From: Candidatus Parcubacteria bacterium
GTDB lineage: Bacteria; Patescibacteriota; Minisyncoccia; UBA6257; 2-01-FULL-56-20
Reading direction: 5' to 3'
DNA length: 55,680 nt
Assembly: GCA_027324805.1 (NCBI GenBank)
Contig: DAHVRZ010000002.1
Coordinates: 29,978 to 85,657 of the forward strand
Numbering within the stretch: position 1 is the first letter of the stretch; the number at the start of each line of letters is the position of its first letter. A program made the position numbers and the translations under genes. This document shows positions 18,142 through 26,890 of this stretch, in pieces. The notes below the pieces were generated by a model. That model saw only the letters and a list, made by a program, of their open reading frames with translations. It was not told where the DNA came from and did not search any database.

Positions 18142-19173
18142 TGCCTTCTTCCTCTTCAACGCCTTCTTTGCGGCAACGACGATATCTTTTGGCGCCATGC
18201 CGTATTTCTTTATAAGCTCCTCCGGAGCCCCCGACTCGCCAAAGGTATCGTGCATCCCTATGAATTCCTGCGGAACCGGGACATGCCGCGCAAGCGCCTC
18301 TGCGACCGCCCCGCCCAATCCCCCCATGACCTGATGCTCCTCTACCGTGACGACCGCGCCTGTCCTCTTCGCCATCTCCACAAGCGTCTTTTCGTCGAGA
18401 GGTTTTATGGTGTGCATATTAAGGACGATCACCGATATTCCCGCATCTTCGAGGTCGCGCGCGGCAACGAGCGCATTATAAAGGAGGGCACCGCAAGCAA
18501 CGATGAGCACGTCCGCTTTTGCCCCGCGCGATATACCGTTCTTTACTCCTTTTTCATGGCCGGGCACCCAGAATATTTCTGCCTTGCCGGGTACGAACGG
18601 CGTCTCATCGGTCGTGATGACGGGCGTCTTCTCGCGCTGGAAGCGGAGATACACGGGGCCCCATACCTGCGCTGACGCAATGGTCGCCTTGCGGGCTTCG
18701 AGAGCATCGCAGGGCGCGATCACTTTCATATTCGGAAGGGTTCTCATCATCGCAATATCCTCCGTGGCCTGATGTGTCGCGCCGTCGGGACCCACCGAAA
18801 TACCGGCATGATGTCCCGCAATCTTCACATTGGAATCGTTGTACGCGACCGTGGTGCGGATCTGTTCCCAGTTGCGTCCGGGAGAGAATGTCGCATATGA
18901 AGCGATGAACGGTATCTTTCCCGTTATGCCCAGTCCGGCCGCAACAGTCGCCATATTCTGCTCCGCAACGCCAAGCTCGAAGAAGCGTGCCGGAAACTTC
19001 TTGGCAAACGCATCGGTTCTCGTGGATTCGGCGAGGTCGGCGGTTAGCGCGACAATATTCGGATTCTCTTCGGCCGCAGCGACAAGACCCGTGCCATAGC
19101 CATCGCGCGTCGGCGCCTGTGCCACATCGCTATCGAAAAGATGGGGATTCAATTTCGCCTCAGGATTCAGCAT
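18136..19173 (-). CDS. Transketolase, C-terminal (pyrimidine-binding) subunit
   Basis: 345 residues with the pyrimidine domain (PTRDGYGTGLVAAAEENP, ALTADLAEST, FELGVAEQNMATVAAGLG with the conserved Glu) and the C-terminal domain. It needs the TPP-binding half encoded at 20404-21264 to make an active heterodimeric transketolase of the non-oxidative pentose phosphate pathway. Unlike most split transketolases the two halves are separated, by two membrane-protein genes. TAGAAT lies six bases before the ATG, so it may also have its own leaderless transcript. Confidence 0.92.
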   Translation of the reverse strand: MLNPEAKLNPHLFDSDVAQAPTRDGYGTGLVAAAEENPNIVALTADLAESTRTDAFAKKFPARFFELGVAEQNMATVAAGLGITGKIPFIASYATFSPGRNWEQIRTTVAYNDSNVKIAGHHAGISVGPDGATHQATEDIAMMRTLPNMKVIAPCDALEARKATIASAQVWGPVYLRFQREKTPVITTDETPFVPGKAEIFWVPGHEKGVKNGISRGAKADVLIVACGALLYNALVAARDLEDAGISVIVLNMHTIKPLDEKTLVEMAKRTGAVVTVEEHQVMGGLGGAVAEALARHVPVPQEFIGMHDTFGESGAPEELIKKYGMAPKDIVVAAKKALKRKKAL

Positions 19174-19185
19174 CTTCTTATTCTA

Positions 19186-19869
19186 TCACAGAGAACTTGA
19201 TGATATCCGCAACGTTCCGATGATCGCCTGCGCTACCCTATTGTTCGATGCCGGCTCCGAGATGTTCGGGTTGGTTTCGGCCACCGGAAAATCGAAAAGT
19301 ATCATGTGCGTGCCATCCTGCACATAAATCTGTTCGCTTTGATGATCGAATTCGAAAACATCATATAACTCATATGCCGGCAAGCCACCGACCATGAGCG
19401 GAAATTGGCGGGAAAATTGCGGTGAAATCCTCGGCGCGGTGCCGCTCGCCGCACCGGATCGGATATCCTCTGCCGTATCGCTCGCAAGCATTGCAGTGAC
19501 GTAGTTCGTTGCGGACATATCGCCCGCATCTTCGTACACGAAAATATCCAGGCGATACGTGGTCGTGCCATTCAGCGGATTGCCGAAAAAGATATGGGGA
19601 TTCGCGACGTTAAGCGGGTCGCCGGAGCTCTGCCAACCCGACGGATAATCGAAGGAAAATCCAAAAACGGAACTCTTATACGTCTTCCATCTTGAAGTAT
19701 CCACCGTCGACGAAGATATCCGGACGTCCATCCCTCCCGACAACGAGGGCGAAAGAAGCGCTGCGGCCTCTTTTTCATAACGATAGGTTGCGACATACAA
19801 CCATATGGCGCTTGCCCCCGCGGCCAACGCGACGGCCCACAGCGCGATGACGATCCTTTTTCGATTCAT
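19186..19869 (-). CDS. Membrane-anchored PsbP-like domain protein
   Basis: 227 residues. One N-terminal membrane helix (about 7-27) is followed by an extracytoplasmic domain beginning YKSSVFGFSFDYPSGW, a signature seen in PsbP-like and related lipoprotein domains. No catalytic motif is visible. It stands between the two transketolase halves, 12 bp before the C-terminal subunit gene; a functional link to the enzyme is not obvious and co-transcription may simply be opportunistic. Confidence 0.6.
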   Translation of the reverse strand: MNRKRIVIALWAVALAAGASAIWLYVATYRYEKEAAALLSPSLSGGMDVRISSSTVDTSRWKTYKSSVFGFSFDYPSGWQSSGDPLNVANPHIFFGNPLNGTTTYRLDIFVYEDAGDMSATNYVTAMLASDTAEDIRSGAASGTAPRISPQFSRQFPLMVGGLPAYELYDVFEFDHQSEQIYVQDGTHMILFDFPVAETNPNISEPASNNRVAQAIIGTLRISSSSL

Positions 19870-19872
19870 GGG

Positions 19873-20400
19873 TTATGTATTCCTCCGCTTCGCATGTCTC
19901 CCCATCATCCACATGCTTCCCCCGATCACGATCACTGCGACCGCGACACCGACGAAAAACTTGAGTACGTTATCCACGCCTCCCCATCCTTTGGCGTAAC
20001 CGTATACGATGCCCCAAAGGCCCGCAAGCATAATGCCGATCGGCACGCCGCGCGCCGCAAGCACGGCACTGCCAAACGCGAGGAAGAATCCGATGGCGAA
20101 CAAGATGATACCGATAATATTCGCATCAATGAAGACATTGCGGTTATAAACGCCGATGACCTGTTCATACGCCTGTTGTTCCTGGTTAAACTGGACCTGT
20201 GCCTGCTGGCTTGCCTGCGCCTCGGCCTGCTGACTCTCCTGCACGCACAAGGTATCGGTCGGCGGACATGGCGCCATTATCGGCACGCTGGGATAGGACG
20301 GATATGTCGGCGCGGGATAAAATGCCGCGATGCCAAGATTGATGAGGGCTCCCAGAATTATCGCCGTCGCAATGCCAAGAACGATGTTTATTATTTTCAT
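19873..20400 (-). CDS. Small integral membrane protein with Gln-rich loop
   Basis: 175 residues. A first membrane helix near the N-terminus (IVLGIATAIILGALINLGIAAF) is followed by a Pro/Tyr/Ser stretch, a Gln/Ala-rich helical segment and three further hydrophobic helices. The C-terminus is basic (GRHAKRRNT). No known family is recognised. It starts 3 bp after the stop of the transketolase N-subunit gene and is followed 3 bp later by the PsbP-like gene, so the four genes form one operon. Confidence 0.55.
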   Translation of the reverse strand: MKIINIVLGIATAIILGALINLGIAAFYPAPTYPSYPSVPIMAPCPPTDTLCVQESQQAEAQASQQAQVQFNQEQQAYEQVIGVYNRNVFIDANIIGIILFAIGFFLAFGSAVLAARGVPIGIMLAGLWGIVYGYAKGWGGVDNVLKFFVGVAVAVIVIGGSMWMMGRHAKRRNT

Positions 20401-20403
20401 GGT

Positions 20404-21264
20404 TTATTGGTGTTCGCTTTTTATTTTCCCCTGGAGTGTGCGCAGTTCGACAAGTGCGTGCTCCGCTTCTCCAGGCTTGAATGTCTTTGAATGCCAGAGA
20501 TAATCATTCTCCATGAAATCCACTCCCTTACCGGGAATGGTGTGTGCAATGATCACCGTCGGCTGCTCGTGGATCGCTTTGGCTTCGGCGGTTGCCGCAG
20601 CGATCTCCTCGAAGTTATGCCCGTCAATCTCGAGCACATGCCAGTTGAATGCGCGGTATTTTTCGGCGAACGGTTCGAGCGGCATCACATTTTCCGTGAA
20701 TCCGTCGATCTGAATATTGTTGCGGTCCACGATCACCGTGAGGTTGCCAAGACGGTTCTTACCGGCAAACATCACCGCCTCCCAATAGTTCCCCTCCTCG
20801 TGTTCGCCGTCGGAAGTGAGGCAGTAGACGCGATATTTCTTGCCATCAAGCCGCGCCGCGAGCGCGATGCCGCTTGTCTGCGAAAGTCCGGAACCCAATG
20901 GGCCGCTCGTCGTCTCTATGCCCGGCAGAACGCCCCGATGCGGATGGCCCTGCAAACGCGTACCCAGCTGACGAAGCGTTTCCAGTTCTTTTACGGGGAA
21001 ATAGCCCGCGTGTGCGAGCGCCGCGTACTGCACCGGGCAAATATGCCCGTTCGAAAGTACGAGCCGGTCACGATCCGGCCAATCCGGCCTCTTCGGGTCG
21101 TGATTTAGGATATGGAAATACATTGCGGCGAAGATATCCGCCATGTCGAGCGGGCCCGCAATATGGCCCGATCCCGCCCGCGAGACCATCCGTATAACAT
21201 CCTCGCGGAGACGGTTCGCCGTAAGCGCCAGTATCTCAAGTTTTTTCTCTGTCAAAGGTTCCAT
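20404..21264 (-). CDS. Transketolase, N-terminal (TPP-binding) subunit
   Basis: 286 residues. The TPP/Mg site is visible as GDGEHEEG-like SDGEHEEGNYWEAVMFA with the later NNIQIDG, and substrate-side His residues occur in GSGHIAGPLDMADIFAAMYFH and HPHRGVLPGIETTSGPLGSGL. It combines with the C-terminal subunit encoded at 18136-19173. Located just downstream of rpe and rpiB, it belongs to a non-oxidative pentose phosphate cluster. Confidence 0.93.
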   Translation of the reverse strand: MEPLTEKKLEILALTANRLREDVIRMVSRAGSGHIAGPLDMADIFAAMYFHILNHDPKRPDWPDRDRLVLSNGHICPVQYAALAHAGYFPVKELETLRQLGTRLQGHPHRGVLPGIETTSGPLGSGLSQTSGIALAARLDGKKYRVYCLTSDGEHEEGNYWEAVMFAGKNRLGNLTVIVDRNNIQIDGFTENVMPLEPFAEKYRAFNWHVLEIDGHNFEEIAAATAEAKAIHEQPTVIIAHTIPGKGVDFMENDYLWHSKTFKPGEAEHALVELRTLQGKIKSEHQ

Positions 21265-21295
21265 GGGCTTGTGCGATCTATCAAATTCACAATAA

Positions 21296-21949
21296 TCAAA
21301 TTTCCTTCAATTCTTTATAGGCCCGTTCGGGGTCGCCGCTATTGAAAATATAACTTGCGGACACGATCGCATCCGCCCCGGCATCCTTCACAAGTCGCGC
21401 TGTCTCGGGGTTCATGCCCCCGTCCACCTCAATTGTAGCATGCGGCGCCAAGCCCCTCAAAGAAATGATGCGTGCGATCGCCTCGTTCCCGAAGCGCTGA
21501 CCCGCGGCGCCGGGATGCACCGCAAGCACCTGGAATGCCGCGAGTCGTTCATCGAAACGCGCGATGAGCGGTTCGAGCGATCCAGGATCCGTACCGGGCG
21601 CAATTGAAAGCATAAGCTCCGCCTGATGCCGCGCCGCAAGTTCGAGCAGGCGGTATATTCCCGCCCCGTCCACCGTCTCCAGGTGCACAATAATTCTCCT
21701 CGCACCGGCAGTAAACCAATCGTCGGCGATTTCCTCCGGCCGCTCCACCATGAGATGTGCTTCAAGCGCAAACGGCAAAGCGAGATGCGCCCACCCCGAA
21801 GGATCACTGAAGGTCGCATGAGTGCTCCATACGCCGTCCGTTATATCCGCGTGGACGAATGAACCCGCGGGAAGAAATTTTTTAAGCACCGCGAACTTTT
21901 CGCGCGCGCATGCTTCATCCGGACAATTAACCACCGGAATTACGTTCAT
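21296..21949 (-). CDS. rpe: Ribulose-phosphate 3-epimerase family protein
   Basis: 217 residues, a TIM barrel. The metal/catalytic regions are present in altered form: HADITDGVW (usually DVMDG), EAHLMVERPE, VHPGAAGQRFGNEAIARI and EVDGGMNPETARLVKDAGADAIVSASYIF. It interconverts ribulose-5-P and xylulose-5-P. Its start overlaps the rpiB stop by 4 bp. The divergence of the first metal motif makes a related sugar-phosphate epimerase possible. Confidence 0.82.
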   Translation of the reverse strand: MNVIPVVNCPDEACAREKFAVLKKFLPAGSFVHADITDGVWSTHATFSDPSGWAHLALPFALEAHLMVERPEEIADDWFTAGARRIIVHLETVDGAGIYRLLELAARHQAELMLSIAPGTDPGSLEPLIARFDERLAAFQVLAVHPGAAGQRFGNEAIARIISLRGLAPHATIEVDGGMNPETARLVKDAGADAIVSASYIFNSGDPERAYKELKEI

Positions 21950-22401
21950 CTTCCCCGCTCGATCTCTTTTATCTTTTCCAACCGGCGTGCAAAGCGCGCA
22001 TCCTTATCGTCGAATGGCGTCGAAAGGAATAGGTGTGCGATCTTGAGCGCCTCATCCGGGTCCACAAAATCGGCAGCGAGGGCAAGCACGTTCACGTCGT
22101 CATCGTGCCGCCCCTTATAGGCGTGATCGGGCGACATCGCGAGCGCCGCACGGACGCCGGCAAACTTATTCGCCACGATATCCACGCCGAATCCCGACCC
22201 GCATATCACGATCCCCCGCCGGTCGAGCGGCGATCCGGCAACCTTCTCCGCGACCGCGCGCGCATAATCGGGATAGTCGTCATCCGGCGTCATTTCTGCG
22301 GCACCGAGGTCCTCGACGATATACGCATCGCCCACCAACGCCTTTTTTATGCGCTCTTTGAGCGCGAATCCCCTATGATCGGCTCCCAGATAGATGGTCA
22401 C
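21946..22401 (-). CDS. rpiB: Ribose-5-phosphate isomerase B
   Basis: 151 residues, starting with GTG at 22401. GADHRGFALKERIK at the N-terminus and the catalytic Cys in VICGSGFGVDIVANK identify RpiB rather than galactose-6-P isomerase. It is the first of the overlapping rpiB-rpe pair, upstream of the transketolase genes. Confidence 0.93.
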   Translation of the reverse strand: MTIYLGADHRGFALKERIKKALVGDAYIVEDLGAAEMTPDDDYPDYARAVAEKVAGSPLDRRGIVICGSGFGVDIVANKFAGVRAALAMSPDHAYKGRHDDDVNVLALAADFVDPDEALKIAHLFLSTPFDDKDARFARRLEKIKEIERGR

Positions 22402-22430
22402 GGAAGGTAAATAGGTTCAAGCAAATTGCA

Positions 22431-23465
22431 TTAAATGAGCGTCGCCACCTTTTCAACGTGCTTAATGAGCGTCGAAACATATCCCGCCTCGTTGTCGTAC
22501 CATGAACATACTTTCACCATGTCGCCGTCAATGACCTTCGTGAGGTCAAGTTGGACGATCGCGCCATACTTCTGACCGATAATATCCGATGATACAAGCG
22601 GATCGCGCGTCACGCTAAGAATGCCCTGCCAACGCGGCGAGGCGGCGGCATCGGTGAGGATTTTATTGATCTCTTCGACCGTCGTCGGACGCTTCGCAAT
22701 GAGCGTGATGTCCGATATGGAACCCGTGATGTTCGGCACGCGGAACGAAAGCCCGTCGAACTTCCCTGCGAGCTCCGGAATCGCGCGCGCCACGCTGATC
22801 GCCGCACCCGTCGTTTCGGGAACGGTGTTGTGCGCCCCAGCACGGCCTTTGCGATAATCATGGCCGCCGCGGATCGGACCATCCACAAGCGATTGTGTCG
22901 AAGTATACGCATGCACCGTCGAAAGCGACGCCTTCACGATACCAACCGTTTCGGAAAGGACCTGCATAACGGGCGATGCCGAATTCGTGGTACACGATCC
23001 GTTCGAAGTAATGGGGTATGTCTTCGCATGGTCCTCGTTCACTCCCATAAGCACCGTCTGTCCGTCCGCGCCATCCGCATCCTTCGCCGGCGCGGTGATC
23101 ACCACGCGCTTCGCGCCGGCCGCAAGATGCACTTTCGATTTCGCATATTCATCGAATAATCCCGTTGATTCGATAACGATATCAATATTAAGGTCCTTCC
23201 ATGGGAGCTGGGTTGGATCTTTGATCTGCAGGAATACAATCTCCCTGCCGTCCACGATGAGCTTGCCATTTGCCATATCCGGCCGAACATCCTTGCCGTA
23301 CCGCCCGTATGCCGAATCATATTTCAAAAGGTATGCAAGATTCTCCACGTCCCCAAGGTCGTTGATCGCAACCACCTCCAGATCGGGATGCTCGAACGCC
23401 TCTTTGAATATCAGCCGACCGATCCTGCCGAACCCATTGATTGCCACGCGCGCCTTCGTTGCCAT
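22431..23465 (-). CDS. gap: Glyceraldehyde-3-phosphate dehydrogenase
   Basis: 344 residues. The Rossmann start AINGFGRIGRLIF, the catalytic Cys in SNGSCTTNSASPV, and the C-terminal WYDNEAGYVSTLIKHV are intact. Asp in INDLGDVEN at the end of the second beta strand favours NAD+. It links the pentose phosphate genes downstream to lower glycolysis. Its promoter lies about 40 bp upstream and the 33-base leader contains no Shine-Dalgarno sequence. Confidence 0.97.
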   Translation of the reverse strand: MATKARVAINGFGRIGRLIFKEAFEHPDLEVVAINDLGDVENLAYLLKYDSAYGRYGKDVRPDMANGKLIVDGREIVFLQIKDPTQLPWKDLNIDIVIESTGLFDEYAKSKVHLAAGAKRVVITAPAKDADGADGQTVLMGVNEDHAKTYPITSNGSCTTNSASPVMQVLSETVGIVKASLSTVHAYTSTQSLVDGPIRGGHDYRKGRAGAHNTVPETTGAAISVARAIPELAGKFDGLSFRVPNITGSISDITLIAKRPTTVEEINKILTDAAASPRWQGILSVTRDPLVSSDIIGQKYGAIVQLDLTKVIDGDMVKVCSWYDNEAGYVSTLIKHVEKVATLI

Positions 23466-23504
23466 GATGTTTTAAATGATTAAATTTATTGTTCCTTCAC
23501 TTCT

Positions 23505-23533
23505 ATTATAAGAGGTGGACACGCAAAGACCAA
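23505..23533 (-). promoter_or_regulatory. Promoter of gap
   Basis: Minus-strand TTGGTC (23528-23533), 17-bp spacer, TATAAT (23505-23510). The predicted 5' leader is about 33 bases, AT-rich and without a Shine-Dalgarno match. Confidence 0.65.
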
Positions 23534-23555
23534 ACAACTGCCGTGCCCTCCCCTA

Positions 23556-24134
23556 TTAAAGAGGGATTACCGTCACTTTATCACCCACCTGTATATTATA
23601 TTTTGCGACCGTGCCGGCATTCACCTCAAGCACCTCATTCACGCCATTTGGCGAAGAATAGACGGGAAGGTTCCAAAGCGCGGTGCCCGAAGCGGGGGCG
23701 GGGACGTCCTGAGCGAAACCGGCCACGGTGCCGTCGGCCGAAATCCAGATCATGTCGAGCGGAAAATGCATATCTTTCATCCAGAAATTTTGAACGCTCG
23801 ATGAGGGGAAAATAAAGAGCATACCCGCATCCGGGGCGAGACTTGTGCGGTATGAGAGTCCGCGTGCCTGTTCGACCATAGTCGTTGCCATCTCGACGGT
23901 CCACGTTCCGCGGTCAATCGAGAGCTTTTCTTCGGGAAGCGTCGGGTTCGCGATATCGGTCGAAGTGGAATCCGAAGCGGCGCCGGCGGGTGTCGAGGCC
24001 ACAATGTTCGCCCTTGCCGGCGGAAGCTGCGCATTCGGCATCCCAAAAAGGAAATGCCATACGACCGCATAGGCGGCAACAATCAACACTGCCGCTATGA
24101 TGACGATGAATATCATTCTTCCATTAGAAGACAT
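23556..24134 (-). CDS. DUF192 protein, membrane-anchored
   Basis: 192 residues: one N-terminal membrane helix (about 9-30), a Thr/Ser/Ala linker, then a complete DUF192 domain (EMATTMVEQARGLSYRTSL, GMLFIFPSSSVQNFWMKDMHFPLDMIWI, NEVLEVNAGTVAKYNIQVGD). The biochemical role of DUF192 is unknown; the domain is found in secreted or membrane-bound proteins. TATAAT lies eight bases before the ATG. Confidence 0.88.
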   Translation of the reverse strand: MSSNGRMIFIVIIAAVLIVAAYAVVWHFLFGMPNAQLPPARANIVASTPAGAASDSTSTDIANPTLPEEKLSIDRGTWTVEMATTMVEQARGLSYRTSLAPDAGMLFIFPSSSVQNFWMKDMHFPLDMIWISADGTVAGFAQDVPAPASGTALWNLPVYSSPNGVNEVLEVNAGTVAKYNIQVGDKVTVIPL

Positions 24135-24199
24135 TGTCTTCTATTATACGCTGCCGCCCCGTGATCGGTGCATGCCTCCATAATGACATGCGATGCCGG

Positions 24200-24601
24200 T
24201 CACGGGCAATACGGCAGATCCTCATCCCCCGCACCCGCCGAAATTTCCACGGCTGTGGATGTGGGTTTTGCAGCAGGAGCCATCCCGGTGGCAATATCGC
24301 CCGCTCCATTGATCGTAGTGGCCGATGCGTTTGAAATGGACGCGGAGGGAGTGTCGTATGGAGAAGATGATGCGGCAACGGCGACTTTCATTTCGCCCGT
24401 GGACGATGCTGACGCACTCTCGCCCGGCAAATGCGATTCATGCGCGGAATATCCTCCGCTTCTATTTTCCGCCGGCAACAAGCGGACTTCCGCCGATGAT
24501 GTCCCCTTCCCATGAAAGAACATCCGATATCCGCAGAACGTTGCCCATATCGCCACCGCAACTCCGACCGTCGCAACAAAAAGATTTAATTTGTTTTTCA
24601 T
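24200..24601 (-). CDS. Hypothetical single-pass membrane protein
   Basis: 133 residues. One N-terminal helix (LFVATVGVAVAIWATFCGYRMFF) and a long low-complexity Ala/Ser/Thr tail ending in EDLPYCP. No family recognised. The ATG follows directly on the TAG stop of the lamin-tail gene, so translation is probably coupled. The low-complexity tail suggests an extracytoplasmic spacer. Confidence 0.5.
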   Translation of the reverse strand: MKNKLNLFVATVGVAVAIWATFCGYRMFFHGKGTSSAEVRLLPAENRSGGYSAHESHLPGESASASSTGEMKVAVAASSSPYDTPSASISNASATTINGAGDIATGMAPAAKPTSTAVEISAGAGDEDLPYCP

Positions 24602-26326
24602 CTATTGCAATATGAAATCTTTGCCATTATCTCCCGTGTCAATCGGCACGTTTCCGGCCGTCGTACGTACAAGTATCTGTCCCTCCGGCGGATTCGTCGG
24701 GAAAGGATATCCCTCGCCGAACTGTCCACTTCCCACTCCCCACGCGAGCGCATCGTCCACGCTGCCGTCAGCGGCAATCAAGGCAATACTATTATCCGCA
24801 GCAAGCGTCTCCGTGCTCGATACGTCGGCACCGAACGATGCCGCAAAAGAATCCTTTGAATTCGCCCACGTAAAATATCCTCCCGCGCCAATCGTTGTTC
24901 CAAGGGGAAATGTACGCAGGGAATATTCCGCTCCCGTCGCCGAACGCTTCTTCAATTTCCATCCTTCCATGACGATCGGCGCCGCCGTCGGGTTGTAAAG
25001 CCTCACATAATCGTTGGACGACGCTGCGCCGGCGATCTGTACCGCCACAATAAGCACACTCCCCGGCGAATCCCGGGTTGAGGAAGGGATTGCCGCAGAA
25101 GACGAGGGTATCGAGAGGCTCTCCTCCACCCGTGGCGATGCATCGGGAATACGGAACATCGCCGCAACATCCGTCTTGCCCTTGACCGTAAAGGCGCACG
25201 CCCCCTTGCCAGAGCATGCCCCCGACCATCCGCCGAACACCGTTCCCGTAGCGGGCACAGCCACGAGTTTCACTTTTGTTCCCTCCTCGAACGAACCGCT
25301 GCATTTGGCCGCATCGCACGCGATTCCTGCAGGATCGCTCGAAATCGCCGCGCCGCCCGCTCCGGAAAAAACGGCTGTCACCCCGTAATACACCGGCACC
25401 ACGGGAAGCGAATTCTCCGCACCCGGAGTCCCTCCCGCAACGGCGCTCGTATGCCATCCGCCGCCGGCGGCATCGCGCTCCATCGTTTTCTTCGCCGCAT
25501 TATCCCCCGAGGGCCATCCGTCCATTGCGGCAATGTAATCCGAAATGCCGCACAACGGATCGAAGATCACAAGATACTCACCGTCGTTTTTCATATTTCC
25601 GGAATACGAAATCTCCGAAGCATGCGCGTACGGGAACGTCGTGCTTCCGCGCATGAGCAGAAAAAACCCTCCGGCCCCTATCCGATCGCTTTCGCCGAAG
25701 CGTATCGCAATCTTGCCCGATGCATCCTCGATCTTCCATCCGGCGAGCGCGATCGTTCCCGAAGAATTATTTTTCAATTCCATCCATTCCGCACCGCCTT
25801 CATTCGCCCCTGCGGGCAGTGAAGACGACGGCGAACCCATCCATGCGATCTCATTGAAGATCAATCTTCCCGAGAACGAAGATGTTGCGGTGAGTGCTGA
25901 CGGAAACGTGCACGATATTTTTTCCGAAGAAGACGATAGAGCGGGATCGGTTGGTAAAGGAATTTCTGAGACTTCCAATGGAACCTCCGTTACGGATAAA
26001 AATGGCTGCATCGCCGACGTTGCGGCCGGCGCCGATACCCGAGAACTATTTTCGCCATCACTGCTCATAGCAACGTCCCCGCCGGCATCCACTACGACCG
26101 CTTCGCCGCCCGGCATGATGCCGTCATCGGCCACGCCGATACCAAACGAATCTCCCACGATTTCCGTTGCCGCAACAGACAATGCACTCACCATGTTTCG
26201 CGCGGAGGATGGCAATGCCGAAAATTTTGCGCCACCCCACTGCGACATCATAACCATCCCTGCGAATATAACCGCAACGATCACAAAGATCGCCGCAAAC
26301 CGCTTATGCCCCATGAAATATTTCAT
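24602..26326 (-). CDS. Lamin-tail domain surface protein with InlB-type repeat
   Basis: 574 residues. An N-terminal membrane helix is followed by a Ser/Ala-rich linker and a first lamin-tail (LTD) domain (LIFNEIAWMGSPSSS ... EWMELKNNSSGTIALAGWKIED). Next come a bacterial InlB B-repeat-like unit (FSGAGGAAISSDPAGIACD ... FGGWSGACSGKGACAFTVKGK) and a second LTD (NDYVRLYNPTAAPIVMEGWKL). LTD domains in bacteria are often on secreted or cell-surface proteins. Four Cys in the repeat may form disulfides. It heads a two-gene unit with the small membrane protein downstream. Confidence 0.8.
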   Translation of the reverse strand: MKYFMGHKRFAAIFVIVAVIFAGMVMMSQWGGAKFSALPSSARNMVSALSVAATEIVGDSFGIGVADDGIMPGGEAVVVDAGGDVAMSSDGENSSRVSAPAATSAMQPFLSVTEVPLEVSEIPLPTDPALSSSSEKISCTFPSALTATSSFSGRLIFNEIAWMGSPSSSLPAGANEGGAEWMELKNNSSGTIALAGWKIEDASGKIAIRFGESDRIGAGGFFLLMRGSTTFPYAHASEISYSGNMKNDGEYLVIFDPLCGISDYIAAMDGWPSGDNAAKKTMERDAAGGGWHTSAVAGGTPGAENSLPVVPVYYGVTAVFSGAGGAAISSDPAGIACDAAKCSGSFEEGTKVKLVAVPATGTVFGGWSGACSGKGACAFTVKGKTDVAAMFRIPDASPRVEESLSIPSSSAAIPSSTRDSPGSVLIVAVQIAGAASSNDYVRLYNPTAAPIVMEGWKLKKRSATGAEYSLRTFPLGTTIGAGGYFTWANSKDSFAASFGADVSSTETLAADNSIALIAADGSVDDALAWGVGSGQFGEGYPFPTNPPEGQILVRTTAGNVPIDTGDNGKDFILQ

Positions 26327-26890
26327 GGGGCAAGCGTAGCACGACCTCCATCAAGGAAACCTGAAGCCCCTCGGTCATGTCTTTTATTGATATTCCAAAA
26401 TCCGTCAAGGGGCCTCCGCGTCCCAAAGTATATCCCCGGCATCCGGAACTCTCATCGCACTCCATACAAGAAAATACGTTCGAAATGTTCCGAAAAGAGA
26501 CCTTGCCTTAAACGTTCATTCTTGCCTCATTTCTTTCGTTTCGGAACCCTTTTTCGCATTTTCATCACTATTTTGTTTTTTTTGGAAAATTACAAATCAT
26601 TTTGATGGACTTGTCACTGTTTTAAAATCGACGACAAAAAAGACGTCAATTTTTTAGCCTCTTTGGAACGACCTCTTCCCAAAAACAATCCATAAAAACA
26701 TTCCGTGTTTCCCCAAAAAAACGACCGCACCCCCTTCGCCCTTAAAACGCAAAAATGAGAGAGTTATCGAAAAATAATACTCCGTGATTGTCGAGCTTTT
26801 ATCCACACCCCTCCCCGTCCAGAAAGCATCCGGTGATACAATACTTGTCCGAGGTTGAGGTCGAAAAAAATAATCCATTTCTTTATCATC
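26327..26890. other. Divergent intergenic region, 564 bp
   Basis: No gene is seen between the lamin-tail gene and nrdA. The region is AT-rich with runs of T. GTTCCGAAA (26487-26495) and TTTCGGAAC (26539-26547) form a perfect 9-bp inverted repeat. Towards nrdA the best promoter is an extended -10 box, TGATACAAT at 26834-26842. No NrdR-box pair was found. Confidence 0.5.

Noticed and set aside
26327-26890. NrdR boxes upstream of nrdA
   Set aside because: No pair of ACACTATATATAGTGT-like sites could be seen.
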